Source: Leguminivora glycinivorella (lineage: Eukaryota > Arthropoda > Insecta > Lepidoptera > Tortricidae). Taken from it: 64,000 nt of DNA. The notes under the pieces were generated by a model that saw only the letters and a list, made by a program, of their open reading frames with translations, made no database searches and was not told the DNA's origin. Both the position numbers and the translations under genes were made by a program. Shown piece after piece: positions 23,222 to 34,080 of this stretch; within the stretch, counting starts at the first letter, position 1, and each line of letters opens with the position of its first letter. The DNA is taken from positions 10,120,585 through 10,184,584 of the forward strand of contig NC_062978.1 of NCBI RefSeq assembly GCF_023078275.1. Direction: 5' to 3'.

Positions 23222-23471
23222 GGTAGTAGTGCCACTCAAGGAGTAATTTTTGATATAAATCGCTTTAATATCGTAAATGTGTTAATTTTACTTTAAAATT
23301 TGTTTTCCAAATGAGCTTCTTAAAAATTGCAATGGTATTTCTGTCATTCACAATATTCGAATTATTAGTTTTATCCGGATTTTAACGTGCAAATTATCCG
23401 AATTTCAAAATCAGCGGATATATCCGGATTACAATACAAGCCCTATTCGGTGTCACTCCTAAAGTAGGTAC

Positions 23472-23839
23472 TTACAGGCGACCGTACCGACATATGTCAA
23501 TTAGGGACGCAGTTATTTGTAAAAAAATGAGAAAGCCTTATACGGTCAACCGGGGTGGCTTTAAAATGCAGGGGTGACTTTGAAAATTTAGTTTTAAAGT
23601 CATACTGTAAGTAAATTCGCGATTTTCTATGGTAGATTTACAAGAATATTTATTGATCTATTATCTATCTACTAATTACATGAACAGTTTCAGTAAATAA
23701 TGAATGATGTTAATTTTAAAGCCGTTCAAATACCATCAAAGTAACCCCAAATTTTCCTAAAGCCACCCCGGTTGACGTAGCTCTCCCGCTCTTACAATCC
23801 CGTACTTGTTGGACCTTGGTCGGTTTGGTCGTCTGTAGA
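23472..23839. mobile_element. MITE split by another inverted-repeat element
   Basis: The outer ends, ACAGGCGACCGTACCGAC and (complement) ACAGACGACCAAACCGAC, are related to the hairpin MITE at 18815. Inside, 23541-23779 has its own TIRs: TACGGTCAACCGGGGTGGC and the complement TACGTCAACCGGGGTGGC. Its interior carries GGGGTGACTTTGAAAA-type motifs. One element therefore seems to have landed in the other. Confidence 0.6.
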
Positions 23840-24440
23840 CAGTGTAGACACTAATACACTCGCCAACTACAGTTGTGTATTCCATGTAGATACACCAAGG
23901 GCCCAATTCTCAAAAGCTTGTAACTTATTGTAATAATTTTCTAGAAATGTAAGTACATTATGCAAAATAAATAAGATATTTTTATTGCAGATAAAAGCTT
24001 TGACATAGATGATGAAGATCTAGCCTTCAAAAAAATATATATAGAGAAAAAACTACCCCATATCCAAGCGATTCTGATGACCTTGAGTTGGATGTAAGTG
24101 CTTATAGTGTGAGAAAGCTGTATAAAATATAATCTGCACTAATTTGTATAAATATGTGTGTTACTTAATCTGTGTGAATTTGTAATAGTGATATGTTTTT
24201 AAATGTTTTTAAGGACCAAGATGCAGTCCTTGAGAGAGCACAACCCATGCAATCCATTTATAGTGAACCGGAACCGGACGCGATGTGCCCTTGTTCATGC
24301 AAGCGTAATATAGTTGCAGTCGTTATAAGAAAAAAGTTAGAACAAGTTCCCGAAGAGAATTTACGGGCTTGTTTAGAAGATCTCGAAAATAAAATAGAAT
24401 ATTCGGCCCATCTCTACTCAGAACCATATACGAAAGGGTA

Positions 24441-24506
24441 TGGTGGCCTAGATGGCGTTACACCTTTGGGGAACGCTCGGCTAGATGGCGCTAGTTAAAA
24501 TATTTG
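24441..24506 (+). repeat. Repeat B, copy 2
   Basis: GGTGGCCTAGATGGCG through GCTAGATGGCGCTAGTTAAA. It matches the minus-strand copy at 15021-15088. It supplies the last 19 codons and the stop of the open frame of exon 4 of the passenger gene. Confidence 0.75.
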
Positions 24507-24593
24507 ACCCAATATGGCAATGAAACAAAAAAAAATGTGGTACAACTTTATACATAAAAAAAAATAACTGTCAATACAAAAAAAAACTTCATT

Positions 24594-24932
24594 TTATATA
24601 TTCGTGTCACTATTCCCCACCTTTGGCAGATAATCTGTCACACTTTTGATGAGATCCAATAACTTCTGAGGGTCCAAAATATCCTTCAATGCCTCCAATA
24701 GTTGCACAGAGTCCAACCCAACAGTCAGTGGTCCCAAATTGCCAAGATGCAATATATTTTGAGGGTCCAAACTATTTGCTATCGACCCCAAGTCAAGATC
24801 ATTTGGGTCCACAGTACTGGTTGGTTCCGAACTGCCAAAATGTAGTATATTTTTGTATGAGAAACCTGTTTTTGCTAGAGGTGCAGCTAAGGCAGAAACT
24901 ATGAGACACTGTAAAATCGTTATGAACTTCAT
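24594..24932 (-). CDS. Small secreted protein, unrecognised family
   Basis: A 112-residue protein with a clear N-terminal signal peptide: MKFITIL, then a hydrophobic run ending SALAAPLA, cleavage likely after ALA (about residue 17). The mature part is about 95 residues, acidic, leucine-rich and without cysteines. It shows loose internal repetition: NILHFGS / NILHLGN, and DPNDL / DPQNIL / DPQKLL. This start is chosen because the signal peptide begins exactly there and a TATA/initiator pair lies just upstream. It is uninterrupted, although surrounded by decayed transposon DNA and antisense to the intron between exons 4 and 5 of the passenger gene. A canonical AATAAA is not evident after the stop. 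I do not recognise the function. It may be a host gene carried by the hAT-like element or one that the element landed around. Confidence 0.6.
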   Translation of the reverse strand: MKFITILQCLIVSALAAPLAKTGFSYKNILHFGSSEPTSTVDPNDLDLGSIANSLDPQNILHLGNLGPLTVGLDSVQLLEALKDILDPQKLLDLIKSVTDYLPKVGNSDTNI

Positions 24933-24957
24933 AGTTATTTCTTTGAGCGTTGATATG

Positions 24958-24990
24958 GAAATGAAGAGTGTTTGCGACGTAGGTTTATAT
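24958..24990 (-). promoter_or_regulatory. TATA box and initiator of the secreted-protein gene
   Basis: On the minus strand ATATAAA (24990-24984) is followed about 28 bases later by TCTTCATTT, a fair insect initiator, which would give a 5' UTR of about 30 bases before the ATG at 24932. Confidence 0.45.
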
Positions 24991-25200
24991 CATAATTATA
25001 GCTTCAGTGTAAAAGTCAATCATATTTTGGTACATTCGTTAGTGAAATATCGTTATAAAATAAGGGTTATTCCACTAGTCAGAGTTACCACTAAGTTGTT
25101 ACCAGTGGTAACTACAATGTTATTTTCCCATAGGCAATTACTGGAAAGATTATATCATAAGATTCATAAGTTTTGTTTTATTTTATACACATGTAAAGCA

Positions 25201-25348
25201 TGACCAGAAATATATGACTATGCGCCATGTAGCGGAATTTCATTAAAACTATTTTCTTCATAGTCATCATACTATACTGAACTGTCACTCCATACATCAG
25301 AATAACAGCGCACTCCTGCCTGACAATAGTTATTTATATTTCTGGTCA
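25201..25348. mobile_element. MITE with TGACCAGAAATATA ends, copy 1
   Basis: TGACCAGAAATATA at the left and TATATTTCTGGTCA at the right are exact inverted repeats. The inner phrase AACTATTTTCTTCATA is shared with the copy at 35068-35208. The minus-strand frame at 25330-25614 runs into this element and is not supported. Confidence 0.85.
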
Positions 25349-25578
25349 GGCTTTAGTTTCTTAACCATACTTACCATATCCAACGCGATCAATGTTATTT
25401 TCACCAAATCTAATGGCAACAGCTGAGACTGTTTCCTCACCTTTAATTGATTGGCCTCAATGGCCACTGCGTAAGAGTCGTTAGAGGTGCACATTGACTT
25501 GCCTAATATCAAGGACGATAGATACCGGGACTGACAAAGCCCATACAAAAGTTTACCTCTGAAATGTCCCATACATTT

Positions 25579-25745
25579 CCGAGCGATTATTTCCGAAAAA
25601 ATTAACAATATCAAAAAATGTTAGTAGTAAACCCCTATTCATTTTTTAATACCTATCCAACAATAGGTATATCACACGTCAGGGTTGAAATGAAAAAAAA
25701 ATCTCTCCCCACTTTACGTGTAGGGGGCGGGTACCCTAATAATGT
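25579..25745 (-). mobile_element. Repeat E fragment
   Basis: Matches the middle of repeat E in reverse (GAGCGATTATTTCCGAAAA, ATTCATTTTTTAATACCTAT, TTACGTGTAGGGGG). Both ends of the element are missing. Confidence 0.75.
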
Positions 25746-26187
25746 TCTCATGCAATGATTAGTTGGTTTCGATTTAGCTTAATATATTTTTTGTTCTTAT
25801 TTATGGTGTCTGTATTTAGCTCTGCCGTGAAAAATATTTAAAGAAATAAGGAGGCCGTTTCATCATCGCCACCAGTACAAAACAAGGTCCCACGTAAGAA
25901 GAAAATAAACATCGACGACTTCGATACAGGCACAAGCTTCATGAATTTTAGGCTGTGTGGAAGTAGCAAGTCTTCAAACCTAGCTTATTAAATTGTCATT
26001 CTCTAAAACCATGCTTTAATTTTCTACAAATATTAACGCGAAACGAAACCCAGTACTCGCTGTCCCGATTATACATGACGTCGGCACATTATTGCCATAT
26101 GAAAACGATTAGTAGCGACACTCTTCCAGGGTCAAATAAAAACTTGTCAGGCTTTAGTTACTAAAAAAATCCGGATTTAATCCGGAG

Positions 26188-26251
26188 TTCGGATTTTGTC
26201 CTAAAAATAATCCGAAAATCCGGATTTTATATTATTGCAATCCCTAGGTAT
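26188..26251. mobile_element. Solo right end of the nested-hAT family
   Basis: CCGGAT-rich DNA ending TATTGCAATCCCTA, whose reverse complement TAGGGATTGCAATA matches the terminus of the element at 19631. No partner end was found, so it is a fragment. Confidence 0.6.
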
Positions 26252-27100
26252 AACCCAATCCTTTCAGAAAATATTTACTTTATCACAAAATTATTTTAAA
26301 CTTTCTTTTTGACATCGAAAAGGCTTTAGTTTTTTACATACCGAATAACTTTATTTCGGTATCATGATTCCTTTTAAGATAATTACATTATGTATAAGGT
26401 AAGGAATAATATTTAGAATACCTAAAATATGACAAATTTGCATTCTATTCAAATCAGTACGAGTATACTTCACGGAGTCCAAAACTATATGCAAATCAGA
26501 AGTCCAAAACTAGAAAAATATAGATAGAGACTATAGAGAGCGATTGCGGGCGCCGGTCGGCTCGAGCGCGAGTACTTGCGCCGCCGGCGTACGCGTCTGT
26601 GTGCGTGCGCCACGCGCACACACAACTTTACTATACAGGGCCTCTCTGTGGGTTCCGCCCCCGTCAACGCGACGGCGATAAAGACCTAAAAATCTGAATT
26701 CGTGCTTGCCTCCTGTATCGTCTTAATCCTTTAATGATTCCGTTAACGTGAAACTTTAAGTAGACAGGTTTTATGAAGACAATTGGCCGGTGAGCCCTAC
26801 AATTTTAAAATTTGCCGCCCTTTATACATGGTGTATATTCTATGCTGTTTCTTCCTATCCTAATAGTTTCAATATCAAGCATACACTATCACTGCACGTT
26901 CGCTGTTTATACGCCGAAAATTGCAACTCAAGTAAATGAAGTAAACAAAACAAACAACCTACCTTCACCTTCATTGCCGGCCGCGGCCGGCCGGCTAACC
27001 GAAACAGATACATGAACTTCGTGTGAAAAAGAGACAGCGAAAGGCGGCTCGTGCGTCGGCGAAAACGTTCGGCTCTGGCGCTCGCTACAGTCGCTATACC
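26252..27100. other. Interior of the large hAT-like element, GC-rich islands
   Basis: Two GC-rich blocks (about 26540-26660 and 26970-27110) with CpG-rich sequence. The open frames at 26485-26667 and 26812-27015 have no motif. The blocks could be promoter-like, but nothing else supports it. Confidence 0.4.
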
Positions 27101-27391
27101 TACTCCCGCGCGGCTCGGAACGAAATAATATTGGTTTTAGGAACGCTAAAATTCTGTTCGTTCATTTAAACGTTACTGTAAGGAACTGTTCTTTGAGGGA
27201 ACGAAATAAGAACCGAAACCGAAATTATTTTGTTCCCACTGAACAAAATTTATAATGAACCGTTCGTTTAGGGAACGATATAAGAACCGTAACCGAAATT
27301 ATTTTGTTCCCATTGAACAAAATTTATAGGTAACGGTTTAAGAACGATATCAAATGGTATTTGGGAACGGGTTCCGATCCCTGGTTTCTAC

Positions 27392-28912
27392 TCATTAAAA
27401 TTAGGAGTAGGAAAATGAGCACTTCAGTGGGTAGGTGGCAATGAAAAATATGTTTCGGGACTTTTAGAATATATACTTAATCCGATTTTTTAATTATGTA
27501 ACTTAGGTAATGGGTACCTGTTTGAACTATACTGTCAGTATTTAGTACTTACTTAAAGACGTGAGACGGAACCAGGTTGCTTTGTCTAAAGCGCGAATAC
27601 TATTTTTGCATCATAACAGGAACCACGCAGAGCTACAAAAACATAGCAGTCATTATAATCTTTAATGCAATGTCGTAAAGTCCATTATTGCACGTTTTAA
27701 CCAGATCATTCCTGTGATTGCTTTGTATAGCCGCGCATTGGAATGCAAATCGAATCAAGCCGAGAAGCGAGCGAGCTTTGTTTTTGCAAAGCGAATTCTT
27801 TAACGGGTTCCCTGAATATATGTTTCTAGGATAAAACTAGTGCATTTTATTAATCGGTTTCCGTTTTCGCTTAATTGCGTGAATAAAACGTTTTTTTAGT
27901 CGGTATTTGGAGGATTGTAAGATGATTATTGAAATGCAAATACCTCGTCTACCTACTATCTACTTCCACGAATTTGTGTTTTGAGGCAAATTAGCTACTT
28001 TATTATTTGTAATACGCAAAGACTAAAGTGATAAAAAAACTGCGTAATAGTTAAAAATAAGGACAGGTTAATAGAGGCATTTTAATCTGAACCTAAAATA
28101 TTGACTCTATTGCAAAAATCGGTTAAAATAGCTTCAAGCAGCAGTGAAAACGTCTAGGTCGCAAGTCATTTTCTGTAGGTGGAAGTCGACGAAAACGTAA
28201 AAAATATCTCGTTACGTGATATTCGATTGCAATAACATACAATTTATGAACACTCATAGACTAGAGACATATTTACAAAACAGGTAAGTAACAATGCCAG
28301 TAGGTACAAAATGTGGCACACTCGTCCTCTGTACAAATAGATTAACTTATTTCTTCTATCTAAATACGGTTCTGTGGTAAAGTCAATTTTTCTATCATCT
28401 ACATATTTACTGGCTCTTCTCTAATTTCTGTACACCACACAATTATAATTCACCGTTATCTCTAACGAATGGTACCAGGGTCCCATACATCACAAAATAA
28501 TCTCTAATCCCAAAAACCTGAAAGATTTACAGTTACCATACCTCAATGTTTAGCCATGATTCATAGAGCGATTAACTCAGTGGTAGGTGGGCAGTGGGGC
28601 AAACAGGAAATACATTCGCCGGAAGTGGTCGACCATAACTCAAAGAGAGAGCACTTCCGCTGCTCATCTGATAGTGCTTTAGTGTTTGAACTTGAACATC
28701 TTTTGTCGGAACATATTATGTTGTGTTATGAATGGAACAACTTTATAACCGGATATGTGACAGGAAAAACAAGGTGTTAAGCTAAACTAAAAAAAACAGG
28801 GTGTTTCAATGAACGTAATACAAAACATGTTTTTCATAATCGTCTTACTATTGCTAAAACACTATGTTAGGTAGCATTTTGTTAAAACAAATAGTTAATA
28901 ATAATAGCCAGT
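27392..28912. other. AT-rich flank of the large hAT-like element
   Basis: Nothing recognised. The 74-codon frame at 28556-28780 has no supporting feature. Confidence 0.6.
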
Positions 28913-29375
28913 CTCACCTCTCGACAACCTCATAGCCTCTCTTCAAGTGTTGCTCTGTTGTCGCACTGTGCGTGCGGCCGTTTTTTTGCAGGGCCCACTC
29001 AATGAGTTGGCAAGTCACCGCCTGTATTTTACAATTCCGAGACTAATTGTCATGGCAGGTGTCCGATAGTCCCCCCCCCCATAAACCATTATCCAGACAA
29101 TCCAACTTGCACAACAATAACCTATGACCTTAGTTCCCATCGCGGCACAAAAGTGCTGCACTTCAATAGTCTTTACACCTGGCGGGGACCATCTCCGGAT
29201 GTATCACATTGTGCACTCGGGGATGGTATCTGCCACGTGTATCCCTTGCTTTTACATTAAATTGTTTGAAGGGGCCTCTGCGCCGTTGGCGTCGGCCCCA
29301 CGTACACCTCCCAAAGATCCGAAACCCCATGGTCCCGAGATATGGAAAGAACACATACTTAATAATAATCATTAA
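28913..29375 (+). mobile_element. LINE 3' end, second copy
   Basis: Homologous in order to 11432-11872: CACCTCTCGACA at the left, then GGCAAGTCACCG, a GGGGCCTCTGCGCCG-type block and a tail of AATAATAATCATTAAT. It contains a C10 run near 29071. Frames on both strands are incidental. Confidence 0.65.
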
Positions 29376-29504
29376 TCTCATTGTTTTCAGTGTACAGGGG
29401 TACCTAATTAATAAAGCACAAGTATGTATCTAAAGAGGGATAAGCAAAATAAATGTTGTCACTAAAGAAAGGTGGCATTTTTGAAAAATGTACTGCTCAC
29501 CGAC

Positions 29505-29698
29505 CAATGAGGAGGCACACTCAAAGGTTATGACAGATGGCGCCACCCTATTAGTCCATTGCACAGAGAAATAATTTCATACGTGAGAGCTAGCAGATGA
29601 TATGTTTTCTCTCTCTCACATATGAATGACAGGGACATGTCTAGGCACTTGCACAGGCGCCGCCTGGCGGGATAAAATGTCAGTGAGCCTCCTCATTG
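29505..29698. mobile_element. MITE with CAATGAGGAGGC ends
   Basis: The terminal arms CAATGAGGAGGCACACT and CAATGAGGAGGCTCACT (complement of the right end) match 16 of 17. It is 194 bp and contains ATGGCGCCACC and CAGGCGCCGCCTGG. Non-coding. Confidence 0.75.
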
Positions 29699-29837
29699 TT
29701 TTCATACTCGTTAAGCGCGTTTCCTAGTCGAATCCTTGGCGGAATCATCGAAAAGTCACTTAAAAAAAATTAAAGTGCGGGGCGAAGGTTTATCGTCCCA
29801 CATAGAAAATTTTAATTTCGCGTTTATCGAGTGAAAT

Positions 29838-29925
29838 ATGTCAATCAATCCTGCTCTTTATATGCTGCTCGTGTGGAGTGAAACATGTCAATCAATTCCG
29901 TGCTCTTTATACTCGAATTGTAATA
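29838..29925 (+). repeat. Direct duplication of about 45 bp
   Basis: GAGTGAAATATGTCAATCAA and GAGTGAAACATGTCAATCAA begin two adjacent copies, each continuing to a TGCTCTTTATA phrase. Confidence 0.8.
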
Positions 29926-29929
29926 GTTC

Positions 29930-31560
29930 GCTATGAAACCTCTTTGCCGTTTGCCACAATTAAAATTGTTCAATGACACGTTCAGATATCAAACTGTCAT
30001 GGTGAAAAAAGCACAATGGCAGGAAATCAGTTGCAAGCCTTCCAATATTATTGCATATACTATAGTTGTTTTGAGTATACTGCAGTGTCTAAATATTGCC
30101 TAGTGTTGCTACTTTGAAAATATTTACCTGTAAGTTTTCTTTGATCTGTATCTTCTATTTTCTTAACACGCACTATTTTCCTATGTGATGTGACTGCTAC
30201 ATCCGTGAACCAAAGTGATGCTTCAGGGTCACTAAATATCCCATGGTGAACCGGATCTTGCAGTCACAAACACATGTGTATTGTTCAATGTAAATGTACA
30301 ATACATATGTGTTTGTATTTATTTCTGCTACATCTAACACAAAGAAAAGCGCTTAAAAATAGATTACCGATAAAATGTTCCAAAACGATAACTTTTCACG
30401 AACAGGTTGTAAAATTCAATTTCTATAAAACACTGCCTTATACCCGTCCCCGTTACCTCGGAACAAGGGCTCGACAAGCCATAATTTATGTGCCAGGGCA
30501 CCACAGCACATCTGGCGCCCTTCACAGGAAGGCGCTAAAACTTCATCTATATAGCAAAATGGTTCGCTCGTAACATAATATGATATAGGTGAAACAGCGA
30601 TGAAGGAGATGAACAAAATTTGTTAAGCGCCTGCATGAAAGTTTATAGCAAAATGTCGTTCGCAAACATCATTCATACATTTTAGTGTAGGTGACTTTTT
30701 ATGTTGCCTAATTTTACAAAACATGGATTCATATTACAATAGTAGGTAATTTGTACGTATATTAAAGTTCTAATCAAGACTGATGTAATTTCATTAAAAT
30801 ATGATGGCATAAACTAAAAAACGGTAATTGTTTTTTTTGTACATATTTATAAAAACTAAGGCTATGCATAGAACTAAATAACTAGCTTATATATATCTAA
30901 AATACGTCCTTGTGTGCCATTAAACCTGCAGTTGGTAAACTCACTGTTTGTACTTGTAGATTCACTTCAAACGTGCAAACAGTATTCCTATATTTCAATT
31001 TACAAGCCAGATTCTGCCGAAAAATTGGATTGTACGTAACTCGTTAATTATTATTCATGTTTCGCTACCTCTTGTACTGTATCTCAGAGTTTGGTAATGG
31101 AAAAACTTTTTTAAGTGCCGAAATCTCGAGGACTCTCATAAATAACTGTTACTGCAAGCTGTTACGCACGGACGGTGTGTTTCTTTCTCTGATTAGTCGG
31201 AGAACGAGGGTCAATGCGCACGTAGATAATTGTTAGGCGTTTTTTATTCAAATGTACTTACTTATTTTGAAACAATGAGAGTTAAAAGGAATTTCGAGTA
31301 GCGGAAGTGGTTTAATTTTAATTGTTGAAAGAATTTTTGGGTCTCTGTTACCTGACTAACAGGTTTCCCTTTGAATAATGTCAAAAGGTTGCTGACGAAT
31401 TTCTAAGGCACAAGCGTGTTTCGGAAGTTTTCGAGAATTTACGTTCGATATCGACTCATTTAAATTTCGTTAGCCTTATTTTGTAGTAGGTACACAGACC
31501 AACCCCTATAGACATCCATTACAAGACGACTCGCGGTCGCCAGCCTTCCTAGTATTTGCA
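29930..31560. other. AT-rich spacer with one hairpin
   Basis: Holds the hairpin at 30267-30315. A 99-codon plus-strand frame (30274-30573) follows it, basic in composition, with no motif I recognise and its first codons inside the hairpin. Nothing else named. Confidence 0.5.
30267..30315. repeat. Hairpin with 18-bp arms
   Basis: CAAACACATGTGTATTGT (30267-30284) pairs with 30298-30315 with one mismatch across a 13-base loop. Confidence 0.8.
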
Positions 31561-31562
31561 CT

Positions 31563-31597
31563 GATATAAGCGCGGGCGCTCGCCGTGCCCGATCAGT
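31563..31597 (+). promoter_or_regulatory. TATA/initiator promoter before the THAP fragment
   Basis: ATATAAG at about 31564-31570 and the arthropod initiator TCAGT at 31593-31597 are spaced about 30 bp apart, with GC-rich DNA between. The ATG of the THAP frame lies about 83 bases downstream. Confidence 0.45.
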
Positions 31598-31677
31598 ATC
31601 GACCAAGTAACAGACCCGAAAGCAGCGCGTGTTTTTCGCACTAAAAAATTGGAAAAGGGTAATTTGATGCCTTAAAG

Positions 31678-31761
31678 ATGTCCACCTGTAGTGTGAAATG
31701 GTGTGGAAAGGTAACAAGAAGCTCAAATTTAAAAACAGACGGCATTACATTCCACAAATAA
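31678..31761 (+). pseudogene. N-terminal THAP zinc-finger fragment
   Basis: A 27-codon frame beginning MSTC and containing C-x4-C (residues 4 and 9) and then GITFHK. This is how THAP DNA-binding domains start; THAP proteins include P-element transposases and related host regulators. The frame stops right after FHK. A full THAP domain runs on for about 60 more residues with a further Cys and His. I see no GT donor at this point, so the rest is lost or the exon boundary is obscured. The TATA/initiator pair upstream suggests the 5' end of a P-like element or of a domesticated gene. Confidence 0.5.
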
Positions 31762-32117
31762 GTCATATTTATAATTTATTCAGAGCCGGCATAGGTCAAC
31801 TTACATTGGCCACTTACGCGTCAGTAGAGGGACAGTCATAATTCTGTCCCTTTTCATCTGGCGCGACTGCCCGCCGTCCTTGAAACGGCCAATCACAGCG
31901 CGCTTAACACATTCCCCGCCCGCTCCTCGCACCCCAAACACTGGTGACTCGTATCGCGAACAAAATATACAAGATTGCTACTCTATAGGAGGTTATCTGT
32001 GAGTAGGTATCATGCTGTAATAAAAGATTCTCTTCCATTTGTTATTTAACAAAATACTTGATTTTCAAAGGTATGTCAGATGAAAAAGAATTTGAAAATA
32101 AAAATGAAAAATGCTTT

Positions 32118-32310
32118 ATTAACCCCCGACGCAATAACGACAGGGTGTTATAAGTTCGACGTGTCTGTCTGTGGCATCGTAGCTTCCGAACGGATGAACC
32201 GATTTAGATTTAGTTGTTTGAAAGCTGAGTTAGTCGGGAGTGTGATTCATGAAAATCAGTCCACTAAGTCAGGGGTTTTTTCTAAATTTTAATTTTGTGG
32301 TTAGGTTATT
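32118..32310 (+). repeat. Repeat family D, copy 2
   Basis: AACCCCCGACGCAATAACGA to TTGTGGTTAGGTTATT. It is shorter than the copy at 4755 mainly by a reduced GTCTGTCTG tract. The 70-codon frame across it is incidental. Confidence 0.75.
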
Positions 32311-33100
32311 TAGGTACCAGAATGTCAGCTTATTACATGAGATGTATACTATTGCTAAAAGTACATGTGAATTACGGAAATAATGTAAATATAGCCTTGT
32401 AATAGTGTCCTGAGCCCTAAACTAGGTTAACCTGTCATATACGGATCAGGGAATAAACCAACTCTATTTTTATCAATGTTACAAAGGTTGATTGTTTATA
32501 GTCTAAACATGTTCGAATCGCTTACTAAAGTACCTATAATATTATAATGACATCGCTACGAATTTTGCCCACAAATCAATATTAGATGTTCCTAGGTTCC
32601 TACCCAGCCGATTCGTAAGTTAACACTTGTTTTTAGAAGCATAGGTATGTCACTTGTGACTTATGAGATAATTTAGGGGAAGATTATGTTCTTACTCCTA
32701 AGATTACTCCTACTTTTGAAATACTATTTCACGCAGGCAGAATTGAATGACTAACAACTGAACACCTTGTGTTAAATTACTTATTCCTAAAGGACCTTAT
32801 TCCAAATTACCTTATTGCATGATATCTTAAAATAACACGAAAAGTTAAATTAGCGGGAGCAAAGGTCTCATGGCCGCTGCTCCGAGCAACATGTAAGGCT
32901 CCGGAAGGCAAGTTTCCGAACTTGGTCCCGCTACAATAACGGACGAGGATGTATTACTTGTGGAAGAGACAGATGGCGCTTGGTTTTTGTCTTGATTTGC
33001 TTTTAGTCTTTTTTGAAGTGAAATTTCTAATGCGACTTCCAACTGACAGCGCGTAACACTGAGTCATTGTTACTTTGCGTGGAATGCCGCTCACTCAGCG
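32311..33100. other. Spacer, one unsupported frame
   Basis: AT-rich. A minus-strand frame at 32845-33042 is Ser-rich and lacks any motif. Next to it (33050-33120) GCGCGTAACA-type motifs repeat three times, which may mark an element end. Confidence 0.45.
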
Positions 33101-33121
33101 CGTAAGTCAGCGCGTAACATT

Positions 33122-33582
33122 TTGTTTCAACGCGACTCATTCATTCGTAGTGCTAGGAAAAAATATCAGTTAGTTATCCCTCCTTCAAAATTGAAAATGC
33201 TATCAAACAGCCCCCAGTATACAGCCATAAGAATTTATAATAAGTTACCTAATAACATTAAGGCACAGGAAACATTTCAATTATTTTATAAAAGCATGAA
33301 GTCACTTTTACAACAAAAATGCTATTATTCTGTGGATGAATTCTTTACTGACATTTTTGATTAATTAATTTTGTGTATAATGTGTAGTGAAAAATTTACA
33401 TTTTAAGTAGCTGTCTAAATTTGAAATAAGCAATTACTTAATGTAATTATTATTATAATAAGCATGTTAAGAATCTAGTATGTGAGTTACTATGCTATAC
33501 CCTGACGGGTGCATGTTGTGACCTAATACACCTATTGTAAACACATGTATATGCAATAAATGATATAAATATGAATATGAAT
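33122..33582 (+). mobile_element. CR1-like LINE 3' end (ORF tail and UTR)
   Basis: The last 80 or so codons of a LINE ORF2 (frame 33122-33364) show the family-typical pattern: a basic RKKY start, SPQYTAIRIYNKLPNNIK, then KSMKSLLQQKCYYSVDEFF just before the stop. The UTR holds CCCTGACGGGTGC, AATAAATGATATAAAT and ATGAAT repeats at the 3' end. No RT remains; it is 5' truncated. Confidence 0.75.
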
Positions 33583-33867
33583 ATTCCATTCATTCACTTA
33601 TTCACTCAGTCAGTAACAGAACATAATGCCTAGAATGGTTTGAATGGTGGAATGGTTTGTTGGAATGTGTGTGTTTTTATATTTAGATCGAGTGCAAAAT
33701 TAGTTTATGTTTGTTTTTTCAATAATTTGAGCAAATATCAAAGTAAAATATTTAAAACAGTAAAAAGATGGACGTAACTAAACGCAAAAACGTGATGGTC
33801 ACTTGATAAAATGTTTTTGAGGTTATGTAGGAAGTTTCACTTCTTCTGCTCGGAGGGACTCCACGCA

Positions 33868-34080
33868 GTGTTTTTTTTTTATGAGCAGACAAGTCGCCTG
33901 GTGGTAAACGATCACTGCCGCCCATGGACAGCCTAAACAACAGAAGGGTTTGAAGTGCGTTGCCAGCCTTTAAGATGACGAGCTTTTCTTGAAGGTTTGA
34001 AGAACATTTTATCAGTGCGAGGCAGGAAGTTTCTGGAGAAAACGCATAGTTGAGGACTGACAGCCATCTAAGTGACGAAT
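33868..34080 (-). mobile_element. Poly(A)-tailed retroposon 3' end, copy 1
   Basis: On the minus strand GTCCATGGGCGGCAGTGATC, CCACCAGGCGACTTGTCTGC and then a poly(A) run (T10 at 33870-33879 on the plus strand). A plus-strand relative is at 38760-38922. Confidence 0.7.

Larger units (their letters stand above)
19631..23445. mobile_element. Second hAT-like element, nested, perfect 8-bp TSD
   Basis: The ends TAGGGCTTG / CAAGCCCTA are inverted and followed inward by CCGGAT-rich sequence on both sides (near 19660-19710 and 23375-23430). TTCGGTGT flanks both ends (19623-19630 and 23446-23453). It is 3,815 bp with no transposase ORF; the inside is filled by a repeat (19882), a SINE (21179) and a foldback (21414). 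It sits in the putative intron between exons 2 and 3 of the passenger gene. Another end of the family is at 26188-26251. Confidence 0.85.

Noticed and set aside
26485..27110. GC-rich blocks as a CpG-island promoter of a host gene
   Set aside because: No initiator, TATA box or downstream exon could be placed; the blocks lie inside the hAT-like element.
30274..30573. 99-codon plus-strand frame with a basic C-terminus
   Set aside because: Its start is inside a hairpin repeat and I recognise no LINE or host motif; left as part of the spacer.
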